Shown here one piece after another: positions 21,195 to 31,529 of a stretch of 64,000 nt of DNA. Every line of letters begins with the position of its first letter. Positions within the stretch are counted from its first letter, which is position 1. The DNA is from Ectobius pallidus (lineage: Eukaryota > Arthropoda > Insecta > Blattodea > Ectobiidae). The position numbers and the translations under genes are program-made. Below the pieces are notes generated by a model that was not told the origin of the DNA, made no database searches, and saw only the letters and a list, made by a program, of their open reading frames with translations. The stretch lies in the NCBI GenBank assembly GCA_964059195.1, contig CAXKWD010000007.1, positions 1,860,001-1,924,000 on the forward strand. The letters run 5' to 3'.

Positions 21195-21395
21195 TCAGAC
21201 TGAAAATTCAATGCCATAGCCAGGATTTGAACCAGGATCTTTGGCTCTCTGTGTCACTGCTCTTAGCTATTGAGCTACCATGGCAACATGCTGGTAAAAC
21301 ATTAAATTCCCCAACTGACTCACACATCCTAGTGAGATACCAACCCAGTTTCGACCTACTAGTGGTTTACTATGAAGCCCAAGTAACATTCCTAA
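21195..21395 (-). repeat. Diverged monomer of the tRNA-bearing repeat
   Basis: The minus strand has a tRNA-like head (GCCATGG..., gctcaat..., GGTTCAAATCC, CTATGGC) at about 21210-21290, followed by sequence like the unit at 18300-18590 (catgctggta, gaagc, ctag). The anticodon arm does not fold well. It behaves as a SINE-like dispersed repeat. Confidence 0.55.
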
Positions 21396-21396
21396 T

Positions 21397-22905
21397 GCCT
21401 GTTGCTCACGGTCAAATTTTTCTTTAAATTTATTGCACAACTATCACTTTTCAACAAATTGGTATTGCTAACGATCAAATTCGCCTTTTGTCAAGCGTTT
21501 GGTTATTCGCGTCGGCATATAGGACTTGTTCTAATTCTAGCAAATAAGCTGTCAAAAGGCTGTCAAAAGCCAATCAGCGCAACGAACGTGAACAGCCCGC
21601 GCCCCGGGCGGTATTGTGGAGAACTTGCTGTCTGCAAGCCAAATGATTGCAATGCAGCCATTTTCCTTCCTCACATATTCTTCTTTTCCTAGCGTAGCAA
21701 CTACATCAAAATAGCATGGGTATATACCTGTGTAGATATCGTTATTCCGAACGGATTAGTATAAAAATCATGACGAGAACACGACTCGTTGCCATACAAA
21801 AACGAACTGAAAATTCGAAGCGGAATGGCATAGGAGCCATATTTGTATATGCACGATTCACGCTTGCTTCCATCATTCCTTCATAGCCTTGTGGTATGAT
21901 GCTAGACTGTGGTGCAAGAGGTCTCGGGTTCCATTCTTGGTATAGTAATTTTTTTTTCTTTCATAATTATTTTAAATGATCGTAAACAATGTATGATTTT
22001 AATATTTCAAAGCTTCACGCATTGTTTGCTTTCTTTTATATGAAAAATTCAAATACACAGGGCAAAGGAAACAACAGGATGTGAAATTTATAAAATTACA
22101 ATAATAATTATAAGTAGCTAAAGTATTAATGTTCGGCAGATTTAAAGGACAACTTTAATGAAATCATGGCAAAAACCAAATACAAGGTGCATCGTCGCAT
22201 GAGAAATAGCCCTCCCCCATCGAAGCACTTCCTTTTATACCACGATCTAGCGAATTCTTCGAGGATACACAGGCTGACAAACTGTTGGGTACAAGGCAAA
22301 CCTGTGGGAACTCTCGAATTTTTTATATTTGGTACAAGGGGCACTCTCGAATTTTTAATATTAGGTACAAGGGACACACTCACAGTTTTAATATTTTTTT
22401 TACAAGGGGCACTTCCGCATTTTTAATATTTGGTATGGTCGGGAGTGTCGGCGACAATATACAAGGATAGTTTGTCGCCATGCTGCGCGGAGAAACAAAA
22501 TGTGAATATCGAGTGGGCGGAGCTTAAACCGCACGTTATATTTGTCTTTCGTAAATATCATAACACTGAAATAAATTATTTATAAGTTTTGTAAATTATC
22601 TTAATAATGTGATCTTGTCCCATCTCAATTAATCTGGATAATTGTTGTCTTTTAATGTAAACGATACAACAAACTACCATTTGCAGCAGAGTATGAGTAG
22701 CTGAAAATTTAGAGTACAGGAGTCTACCACTAGGTGGCAGGGTAATACTACGATGTTGCGAAATTTAGTACACAGAGGGAGAATCATTTGCTAGTATGCA
22801 TTTGATGACTCATTTTACCGTTAGCAAAGGTGGATTTGTTTAAACGTTTGCTTAAATTTGTTGTACAATAAATTTAACGTAACAATTTGATCGTGAGCAA
22901 CAGGC
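21397..22905. mobile_element. TIR element, 1.5 kb, superfamily not resolved
   Basis: Left end gcctgttgctcacggtcaaa and right end ttgatcgtgagcaacaggc are inverted copies; the similarity extends inward (aaatttattg.acaac, attgctaacg.t). The flanks give no clear target duplication (taat left, ataa right). The interior has GC-rich DNA (21590-21660), a piece of the 2-kb block family (22240-22280, 22480-22560) and a tandem repeat at 22306-22440. No transposase. Confidence 0.65.
22306..22440 (+). repeat. Four-copy tandem repeat of ~32-36 bp
   Basis: Units of the form 'ggcactctcgaatttttaat' followed by att(t/a)ggtacaag. Copies drift in length. Apparent protein repeats in three frames are a by-product. 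Confidence 0.8.
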
Positions 22906-22983
22906 ATAACAGTTTTCACAATATTGTTAACATCAGATGACTGAGTGCAGTCAAGTTATGACATTCACAAGGAAAGCTAGAGT

Positions 22984-23358
22984 AACTTTCGCCAGGATTG
23001 CAACCAAGTTTACATCGGAAAGACTAAAAGAAATTTAAAAATCAGGACAAAAGAGCACTTCAGGAACATAAAGAACCATGAAATAGATAAATCGGCAGTT
23101 GCAGCCCATTTTTGGATAGAAAACCATGACTTTAAACCAGAAGCAAAACTGTTAAAATCGGCAAGAGGACATACAGAATTAATCAATTGGGAAAAAATCT
23201 TCATCCTCAAACATCAAGACAAAGCCATGAATTTTGAAATCCCCGCCTCCAATGACCTGTTCAATAAATTAATCTTAAAGAAACCAGAGGGCAGTCAAGT
23301 AGCAACAAGCAGCAGTCAGAATGGAATGAATATGGGAGGAAAAATCTCCCGAAACTAG
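22984..23358 (+). pseudogene. Penelope-like element fragment: GIY-YIG endonuclease domain
   Basis: The frame lacks a start and reads CNQVYIGKTKRNLKIRTKEH, then HFWIENHDF, LINWEKIFILKHQ and FEIPASNDLFNKLI to a tag stop at 23356-23358. 'VYIGkT.R.L..R..EH' with a later H and E is the GIY-YIG nuclease that ends Penelope-like retroelement proteins. The reverse transcriptase is absent, so this is a 5'-truncated copy. It lies just outside the TIR element ending at 22905. Confidence 0.8.
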
Positions 23359-23359
23359 T

Positions 23360-24540
23360 CTCCAAATAGAGGACTCAAGTGAAGTAAGTGTCACAAAAAT
23401 TGACTCAATTCTTATATTGCTAAATTACTAGCATTTTAGTAAATAAAATATTTCAGCAAATACTGCTGCTTATTAGTAATCAAGTAGTACAAAGCACAAA
23501 GTGTACAGAGACTCACAGTTTGTTTAGATTCAGACAGGAAAATGTGGAGTGGCTTGCTTCATATTTCTTGAAAAACATGCCTTAGCAAACAGGCAGAAGA
23601 TATAAATGTGATCCAGGCTACCAGAGTCAGAATTCATAGCACTTAATTATGATTGAAAAATGTATCTGCATATCAGGCTATTACCTAAACAAATTCACAA
23701 TTTTGTTTTGTCAGCTTGGCCTATCGTATGTAGTATTCGTGTTATTAATATCACAGTTTTATTTTGTTTTATTTTAAACTAGCAGGTGCCCACGTTTATT
23801 AGTATAATTGCTAGACTTTTCAATAATATACTTAATAGGAAAAATTTTAAATTTACAGTTTTTAAATAAGTTGCATTAATTAATTTTATTATTAACTGCA
23901 CTGTTAGATGTAGTACATAAATTAAAACTACTAAACAAATCATGTGCCACCACATGGTCATACAGATTTGAAATGAAATGATTAAAACAAACCATAGAAT
24001 TATATGCAAAAAATCATAAACAATTAAAAGATTAATAATTAAACAAACAAAAATCCAGGTTCGGTGTGCATTCTACAATTAGAGTGCACCGTCTGAGAAG
24101 AAATGACCTCAGATTCAAGTTCCTGGCTCAAAACCACCACAGTGAAATTCGTCCACATCAAGCAATGTTTTCTCTTTCAGACCAACATTCATGATTTCCC
24201 TTCCGTCCACCTAGGTTCAAAATATCAGGTCTCTTTGTGCTGTAATGTTATAAACAAATAAATCAAGCAGAGCGATCTAACAAAATCGAAGCGATCGACA
24301 TCTCCATACGTTATGATGAAAAAATCTATTTCCATGATGCTCCTCTTTTCCAGTTTCTATGGCAAAAGACCAAGGCCACCTATTATTAATTACACAACTA
24401 GGAAAGTGTTACTAAAATATGCTACTGCAATAATTCACATTTGCTGCCAATATTTTGGGGGGGGGGGGCTCCGGCTTTGACGTGCATTCGGACACCATTC
24501 AGTCGATCTATGTTAAACATTCGAGATCTCTGCAAGCTCT
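23360..24540. other. Intron, nothing recognised
   Basis: AT-rich. A G12 run at 24457-24468 precedes the target site of the LINE. No gene or repeat border identified. Confidence 0.4.
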
Positions 24541-24621
24541 TATTATATAGATACTCACAGTCTTGTATCAGCTATTGACGAGGAAACACGCAATCGCGCG
24601 GAGCTAGCAGAAAGTGGAAAA

Positions 24622-25791
24622 ATGGGCATCGACCTCGAAACATACCGCGCGCGTATAGGGACGTTCGGAAGGTGTAAAATAAAAAATAATAATAACGAAC
24701 AAGTACAGTACTTATCAAAATGCGTATGGTTTTTTGGTATCATTATGGTGATATTATTGATAATAGGAGGTGTCGAAATGAACCCGGGCCCCCCAGGAAA
24801 TAGTGAAGGCAGTGACAACCCTACAACAGTGACGGACTTGCTTAGGAAAATGGACGGAAAACTTAACAAGAAATTAGAAGAGTTAAATAAGAAGATGGAC
24901 TATGCACAAGGTATGTGGAATAACCTTCAAGAGAAATGCGAAGACATGAAAAAAGACATTGACACTTTAAAAGAATTGAAGTGGACAACTCAAAAACTAG
25001 AAAAAGAGTCGAGGCTAAGGAATATCGTCATTTTCGGGATGGAAGAGAGATATAGGGAGAGAAGAGTGGATACCTGTGATCGTGTAACTGAATTTCTAAA
25101 GACGGAATTAAACATGAACTTAACTGAACTACACATCGAAAATGTATACCGCCTAGGCAAGGGAAGAAAGCGACCTATTTTAGTGAAGTTCGTGAGTGTG
25201 ATAACGAAGGACCAAGTGATGAGTAGGGCCCCTATGTTGAAAGGAAGAAGATTTAGACTCGACCATGATTATAGTTATGAAGAAAGAAGAACACGTAGAG
25301 AATTATTGCCATTTTTAAGAAAAGCAAGAAGTGAGGGAAAGTTTGCGGTTCTAGTAAAAGACAAGCTGCGGGTTGAACAAAGACTTTACGACTTGCATTT
25401 CTGCAAGAATAACATTACATTAGAAAACCTAATGACAGTAAACGTCAACACCGAGAGTCCGATAAACAGAAGTCCATCAGTAGATAAAGAAAACGTGGCC
25501 AGCGGTACAATAAAGCTATCGCGCACAACACATGCTCGCCCGCAGGTCATAGACACCCCAGCACCGGAAATGGTTGACGTAAATAGTCAGAGTCAACAAC
25601 TCGGTGCGTGTGCCTTCGCTGGAGTGAATACGGCTGACACAGCTCCGAGACGGATTGGAAGTGATGACGAGATAATTTCATCGCCCCAGGGAAGTTTAAT
25701 ACAACTGGACAAGACTAAAAGTAGGGCTAGCAAACAAGCTTATAATCTCAGAAATTGGGCAACCCCACAGCCCAAGTTCTTTAAAAAATAG
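24622..25791 (+). CDS. LINE ORF1 protein: 2A-like leader, coiled coil, RRM-like domain
   Basis: 389 residues, intact. Residues 34-48 (CVWFFGIIMVILLII) form a hydrophobic signal-like or anchor segment that runs straight into GGVEMNPGPP at 49-58, a 2A-like ribosome-skipping motif (known consensus: (D/G)VExNPG then P; the break would fall after G56). Residues about 70-135 are a heptad-rich coiled coil (LLRKMDGKLNKKLEELNKKM). Then an RRM-like fold as in LINE-1 ORF1p (RNIVIFGMEE as RNP2, RPILVKFVS as RNP1) and a C-terminal basic domain (RRTRRELLPFLRKARSEGKF). Role by family: RNA chaperone that coats element RNA. The C-terminal 110 residues are low complexity. ORF2 follows in the same frame after a single TAG. 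Confidence 0.88.
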   Translation: MGIDLETYRARIGTFGRCKIKNNNNEQVQYLSKCVWFFGIIMVILLIIGGVEMNPGPPGNSEGSDNPTTVTDLLRKMDGKLNKKLEELNKKMDYAQGMWNNLQEKCEDMKKDIDTLKELKWTTQKLEKESRLRNIVIFGMEERYRERRVDTCDRVTEFLKTELNMNLTELHIENVYRLGKGRKRPILVKFVSVITKDQVMSRAPMLKGRRFRLDHDYSYEERRTRRELLPFLRKARSEGKFAVLVKDKLRVEQRLYDLHFCKNNITLENLMTVNVNTESPINRSPSVDKENVASGTIKLSRTTHARPQVIDTPAPEMVDVNSQSQQLGACAFAGVNTADTAPRRIGSDDEIISSPQGSLIQLDKTKSRASKQAYNLRNWATPQPKFFKK

Positions 25792-28700
25792 GATCAGTGC
25801 CAAGAGAAGGGTTTGAGCATCGGTCTCCTCAATGTCGAAGGGATACGGAATAGTCTAAAAAATGGGGAACTTCAGAATATAATAAAGAATTATCACTTTT
25901 TTTGCGTGGTCGAGACATGGTTGAAACAGAACGAATCGATTAAGACAAAGGGATATGAATGTATAGCTCAAAATAAAGACAAGAAAAGTAAATTTGGGCG
26001 ACATCCAGGGGGACTAATGATTATAATTAGGAATGACTTAATGAAAAATATAGAAAAAATAGATAGCACGAACGAAGAAAGCCTATGGGTAGGACTAAAG
26101 AATAATAAAGGGGAAATGGAGTTATTATTAGGTGTTACTTATCACCACCCTAAGGGTTCACCATATTTTAACAATAAATTTTACGACAAATTAAATAAGG
26201 AGCTAGATGATATGAGGACAATTTATAAAGCAAATTATGTGTGCATAACTGGGGATTTTAACAGTAGAACAGGTAAGCAAGATCCAACTACTTTCAGTCC
26301 AGAAGTTAACATTGCCCCCAACGGTACAAACCGTGATTTCTCGACCAGAATGAGTAAGGACATGGTAATAAACGATGAAGGGATAAAATTGATAGATTTT
26401 TGTGCAGAGAACGGATTAATCTTTTTAAATGGCAATTACGGATCAGATATTTATGGTAATTTTACATTTGCAAATGAGCAGGGTGCGAGCATAGTTGATT
26501 ATATATTAGTATCACATTTTTTAGGGGATAAGATAAAAGATTTCGGAATATCTGAGGTGGTTTACAGTTCTCATATGATATTATCGGCCGAGTTAGACTT
26601 GGACATAGGCAACGAGGAGGACCCTCTCAGACCCTCCTCAGTGAGTGAGGATAAATATTGCATAGTAAATACGAGAAGAACTTATGTGTGGACCGAAGAG
26701 AACAGTGATAGCTTTAAGTCAATCCTGAATGATAGTAGTTCTGAGTTGTTAGAAATAGGAATACAATATTTCTTAGACCAAGGCAATACTGACGGTGCTG
26801 CACAGTTGCTTTATAGAGCCATAGAAAGGTGTAGTGTGGTGAAGGTAAGCAAACATACAGGCCCCTCACGGAATATCTCATGGTTTGATTTAGAATGCAA
26901 AAATATGAGAACACAATTAAGATTAGCTTATAAGAGGTGGTGCAAGACAAAAGGTAGATCTAGTGAGAGTCCTGAAAAAATGTGTTACATGGATATGAAA
27001 AATCAGTATAAAAAATTACTAATAGTGAAAAAGGAACTTTTTCATAACAAAGAGAGTGCGAAAATAAATAACTGGTTAACTAGCAATAGCACATCAGAAA
27101 TATGGAATTATCTTAAGAGGTTGAAATATAATACCACTATGAATTTAACTATAAACGAAGAGGCATGGGTCAATCATTTCTCGGAATTATTTCAGCTTAG
27201 AGAAGCAAGTAGGCCTACATATCATACTATACATGTATATCCATGTATGAATTATATTGAAGAATTAGACGAGATTAACAAAGACGAAGTTAGTAGGATA
27301 ATCAAAAAAGCTAGGGCCAGGAAATCACCAGGCATTGATAGAATTCAAACACAGGTATGGAAAAAAATCTGATGTGAATGTCACATAACTTCCTCTGCCC
27401 AAATAAAAGTAGTATTCACATATCCTTTTACAGAATCTCAAAACACAATTTTACGCTAATTATCCTATAAATACCTCAAGGCTATATAACAAACTTAAAA
27501 AAAAGAACAAGTGACTGCAGACGTTTATTTAACTTTCCGCCGTAAAGAATAATTTCCGAACTTCATCGAATATTTCCCTCATATATTTACTCTATGCATG
27601 GCCAACAATACAACTTTCTCACTTTACATTCTTTTATAGAATAAGAGGCCATGAAAGAGCGTGTATTCAGTTGTTCATCACGCAAGACAAAATCTCTACA
27701 AACAGTGGGTGAACAGTGGGTGGATTGTAACTACCCTCAGAGAATTTTTTCGAAAAAAAGTTTCAAATAAAAGTTTTAGCTCTCAGTAAAAGAAACACAT
27801 GTGCAAATTTTAAAGAAAATCGTTAGAGCCGTTTTCGAGAAAATCGCGAAAAACGAAAATTTCTTCATGTAAAGTCCCCTTAAAAATAAGAGAAAATAGT
27901 CGCCAATCTTATCCTCACATCTTCAGAAGGTACCTGACCCAAATACGAAATTTTGTTTTCATACGATTTTCCGTTTTGGAGCTAGCTTGTTCACAGATAT
28001 TTTCCACACAGACACACAGACACACAGACACACAGACACACAGACACACAGACATGTTTCCAAAAATAGTATTTTTGGATTCAGGGGGCCTTGAAACGTG
28101 TATATATGCTAAAAACTCAACTTCGCATTTTAGGGTCGAAAACAATACTTCCTCTACCTATAGTACCTATGGTACGGGCAGAGGAAGTAAAAATGTGTGA
28201 AAATCAGAGGTGGCTAGAGATATTAACTAAACTTTTTAACAAAATTAAAATGACGAATCAAATACCAGAATCATGGAAAAAAGCTATTGTAGTGCCTATA
28301 TACAAGAATAAAGGTGATACTCAGAACCCCAGCAATTACAGAGGCATAAGCCTGTTGACAGCAGTATCTAAATTATACACGGGGATTTTAGCAAACAGGC
28401 TAACCGAATGGCTAGAAGCACATAATTTAATATCCCAATGGCAAAGCGGGTTTAGGAAAAACAAGAGAACAGTTGACAATTTATTTATTTTGCAAGCCGT
28501 GACAGATAAATACCTTAGTAAAAAAAGGGGGAAAATTTATTGGTGCTTTATTGACTTAGAAAAAGCATTTGACACAGTTAATAGAGATCAATTATGGTAT
28601 AAACTCAGAAAAATAGGTTTAAGTGACATGTTTACAAATAATATAGCTGCATTGTATGATAATATAGAATTTTGTGTAAGAATTAACCAATACGGTAGTA

Positions 28701-30043
28701 ATACGAGGATGATTAACCAAAGAACTGGTGTCAGGCAAGGGTGCAACCTTAGCCCCCAGTTGTTTAACATATTCATAAACGACATCTTTGACGAGGTAGA
28801 AACAACTAACAATCACCTACCAACAGTTATGAATGTATCAATTCCAGGAATAAAATTTGCAGATGATTTAGTATTAACGGCAATTACACCCATAGGATTA
28901 CAAAGAAGTATTGATGCAGTCAATAAATTTTGTAACGAGTGGAGCCTAAAAATTAACATTCACAAAACCAATATTTTAATCTGCAAAAATGGCAATAAAC
29001 TAAGCAAGGGGGAAAAATGGAGCATAGATGATAAAGTTATAAATTGTGTAAATTGTATAAAATATTTAGGAATAATTTTCAATAATAAGGGATCTTGGGA
29101 ACTTCAAAACAAGGCTTCATGGAACAATGGTAAAGTAGCTATGAATGCTATATACAATTGCTCAACCAAACTACCCGAAATTAGATTCAAAATGTTAAAC
29201 AGGTTATACAAAGCAATAGTTGAATCAAAAATGTTATATGGAAGTGAAGTGTGGGGGGAAAGGAATTCCTGGAAATATATGGATATGATGAAAGCCAGGT
29301 TCTGCAAACAAATATTGCAGGTACCAAGATAGTCATCAAATGAAGCAGCTCGATATGAATTAGGATATGACAGTAGTATGGGGATCATTTTAAGCAAAAT
29401 TTTAAGGTATTACAGATACATCTGGGAAAAAGACAATGAAGATATAGTGAAAATCTGCTTCCAAGCCCAAGTGAATGATAAAGGTAATCGAAGCAGAATA
29501 CAGTACATTAGGAAAACATTAGATGAGATAGGATTAAAGTGGATATGGAATTCAGTATTAAACGAGGAAAAAAACATCAATGTGATTTCAAAAATAGTTA
29601 TTAAAAGATGTAATGACATACAAAGGCAGAACCATTTTGCCGTAATGAGGGAAAAGAAATCTTTAGTATTTTACATCAAAATGAAGGAAATGTGGGGTAT
29701 GGAAAATTATGTGATTGATTGCTCGAAGAAACAAAAATCTGGGCTAGCATGGTGGAGATTAGGGATATGGAAGCTTAGAGGGGCAAGAAGAAATTTCGAG
29801 AAAGGTCGTTGTCCATTATGTCTTAGTAATGAAGATGCAGAGCATATAATTTTAAGGTGTCCCGAAACTGAAACACTAAGACATAAGTTTTTAAATAAAA
29901 AAATGTTAAAGTTAAATAAAGAAGTGGCATATAAGAAATTGTCTATAACAAAAAACACAAAAACACTAAAGGAACTGGGAAACTTTTTATACATAGTCAA
30001 AACAAAATGGGAAAAACAAATTAGCTTAAGGGAAATTGGCTAG
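25792..30043 (+). pseudogene. LINE ORF2: endonuclease, reverse transcriptase, Zn-knuckle; interrupted
   Basis: From the TAG of ORF1 the same frame continues without an ATG into LLNVEG, VVETWL, GDFNSRTG and IVDYILVSH, the APE-type endonuclease blocks (25822-26520). The RT starts at KSPGIDRI (27320); an insert at 27379-28195 then breaks it. It resumes with KAIVVPIYKNKGD, SNYRGISLL, FIDLEKAFDTVNRD, GVRQGCNLSPQLFNIFINDI, the FADD catalytic site (28855-28866), HKTNIL and IKYLGIIF. A single tag at 29330-29332 follows, then the same frame runs to 30043 with CPLCLSNEDAEHIILRC, a C-terminal zinc-binding motif. Defects: the insert (frame +1), a tga at 27370-27372 and the tag at 29330. Confidence 0.88.
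27379..28195 (+). mobile_element. 817-bp non-autonomous insert of the GACAGACG family in ORF2
   Basis: Possible target duplication tgtgaa at 27373-27378 and 28196-28201. The left end has acttcctctgccc (27388-27400) and the right end its complement gggcagaggaagt (28176-28188), which also pairs with acttcctct (28148-28156) to form a subterminal hairpin. The interior has gttagagccgttttcgag, aagtccccttaaaaataag and a (CAGACACA)n minisatellite at about 28006-28053. No coding capacity. Because it lies in an otherwise young LINE, this is the best-bordered copy of the family. Confidence 0.78.
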
Positions 30044-30225
30044 AAATGGTAAGGGGATATACTTACAAAAGGTAAACATTTATTAGTAGTAGTACTGATT
30101 TTAGATATATGAGTTCTTATGTATTCAGACGCCCTCTGGTGAAAAAACTTTCTGTAACACCAGGGGTGATCATTTGTACAACTCCAGATACAAGAATAAA
30201 TCATTCATTCATTCATATAGATACT

Positions 30226-30531
30226 GTATGTAGTTTGCACAGCTACTGATGCTTATCCAAAATTAAGTGAAAGCTGGTACTTGTAAGTAACCAAGGTGTG
30301 GTAGAATGATAAGTACTTGTCACAATCGAACAACGCAAAAAGAAAGGAATGTTGTCTAAATGAAGGCAAAAACCTCTATAGTTTTCAGTTGTTTTGTAAG
30401 GGAGCTCTCACATGTCACTGTGGAACACACACATGTATCATGTTAAGATATTCTAATGTAATTGATATATTTGTGTTATGTATCATGTTATTAATAGTGG
30501 CCCGTCCTGTAGTTAAAACAAGGTTGGTGTA
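30226..30531. other. Intron, nothing recognised
   Basis: No gene signal between the LINE and the next TA-flanked element. Confidence 0.35.
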
Positions 30532-30533
30532 TA

Positions 30534-31527
30534 CAGTGGAACCTCGTTAGCACGTTCCTCATTACTACATTTTCCTGCATAGTACGTCGGTTTTTTGAAG
30601 TCCCGGTCCCAGTCTTACTAATTACATGTTGAAATGTTTCTTAACACGTTTTGGTTTAACGCTTAGTACGTTCGTATTTGGCTCGCCAACCACATTTTGA
30701 CAAACATAAGCCTTGTTCACACATCCGATTGTGTAATCTCTATATCAGAATTCTTGTACTCTCTGGTGTCCAAGTCTCAACCTTTGCTCTATGGGACCAA
30801 TCGTCAGCCATTTTGAACCATTGCAGTTTGCTTCTCATTGGTCATTTTGACTTGGCGCCGATTTTGCAGTCAACTGTTAGGCCGCCATTTTATATTGTGA
30901 TAATTTTGAGGTACTGAAATATATTTAAAATTTTTTATGGTTCGTGTGGTGAGGAGAAGAAAATATTAGAACGTTTGAAGAAATGTAGGACAAAAAAGCA
31001 GAACGTGCTTCTCATGTCGGTATTGGATCGCATTTCATTAGCAATTTGTGGCTGTGAACACGACTGGGTAATCTTCTGTTTACGGAACACTGGCACGTGT
31101 GAAATTTTGCACGATTACAATATTTTATGTTTGGTAATAGAATGTGGAGTGCAACTTGTTTCATGTGTGTTTTTTCAGAATAAAATTGATGCTTTTTTGT
31201 GAATTTCGTATGATTTTTCATTAAATAAGGCTCCCATACATTCAATTTTTTAAAGTTTATTTTTTATTTTTTTCAAATAAAATTGTTAGGCCTATGTATT
31301 CGTTTACATAATATAAATCTCTTGTAACTAATGGCTTGGCATAGAAGCTCCTGTGTCTTCTGAGCAATTAGGATGCACTTTTGGGTGGTTCTGAGCAACT
31401 TAGAAAACATAAGCCTATCTACATATTCCCTACGATTTTTTTTTTTTAATTTTCAGTAGTACGTTTTCCCGTTTAAGACGTCTATTTTTTTCCGTCCCTA
31501 GAAAAACGTCTTAACGAGGTTCCACTG
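30534..31527 (+). mobile_element. pogo/Tigger-like TIR element, 994 bp
   Basis: Ends cagtggaacctcgttagcac and gtcttaacgaggttccactg, flanked by TA (30532-30533 and 31528-31529). TIR-like subrepeats (gtacgttcgt, tagtacgt) recur inside. No transposase reading frame recognised. Confidence 0.87.
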
Positions 31528-31529
31528 TA

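Larger units (their letters stand above)
24556..30214 (+). mobile_element. Nearly full-length LINE (L2/CR1-like group) with 2A motif
   Basis: Perfect 11-bp target duplication atatagatact at 24545-24555 and 30215-30225, so both ends are defined. It has a short 5' UTR, ORF1 (24622-25791), ORF2 (about 25792-30043, broken), a 3' UTR and an (ATTC)n tail at 30200-30214. Without the 817-bp insert it is about 4.8 kb. The 2A-like start, RRM-type ORF1, APE-type endonuclease and short-repeat tail suggest the CR1/L2/Rex1-type group; the clade call is inference. Few defects, so the insertion is fairly recent. Confidence 0.9.

Noticed and set aside
28091..28197. N-terminal 35 residues of the long frame at 28091-29332
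   Set aside because: They are translated from the 817-bp insert; the real LINE frame starts after the duplication at 28196.
27915..28200. Open frames across the CAGACACA tract
   Set aside because: Same artefact of a minisatellite inside a non-coding repeat.
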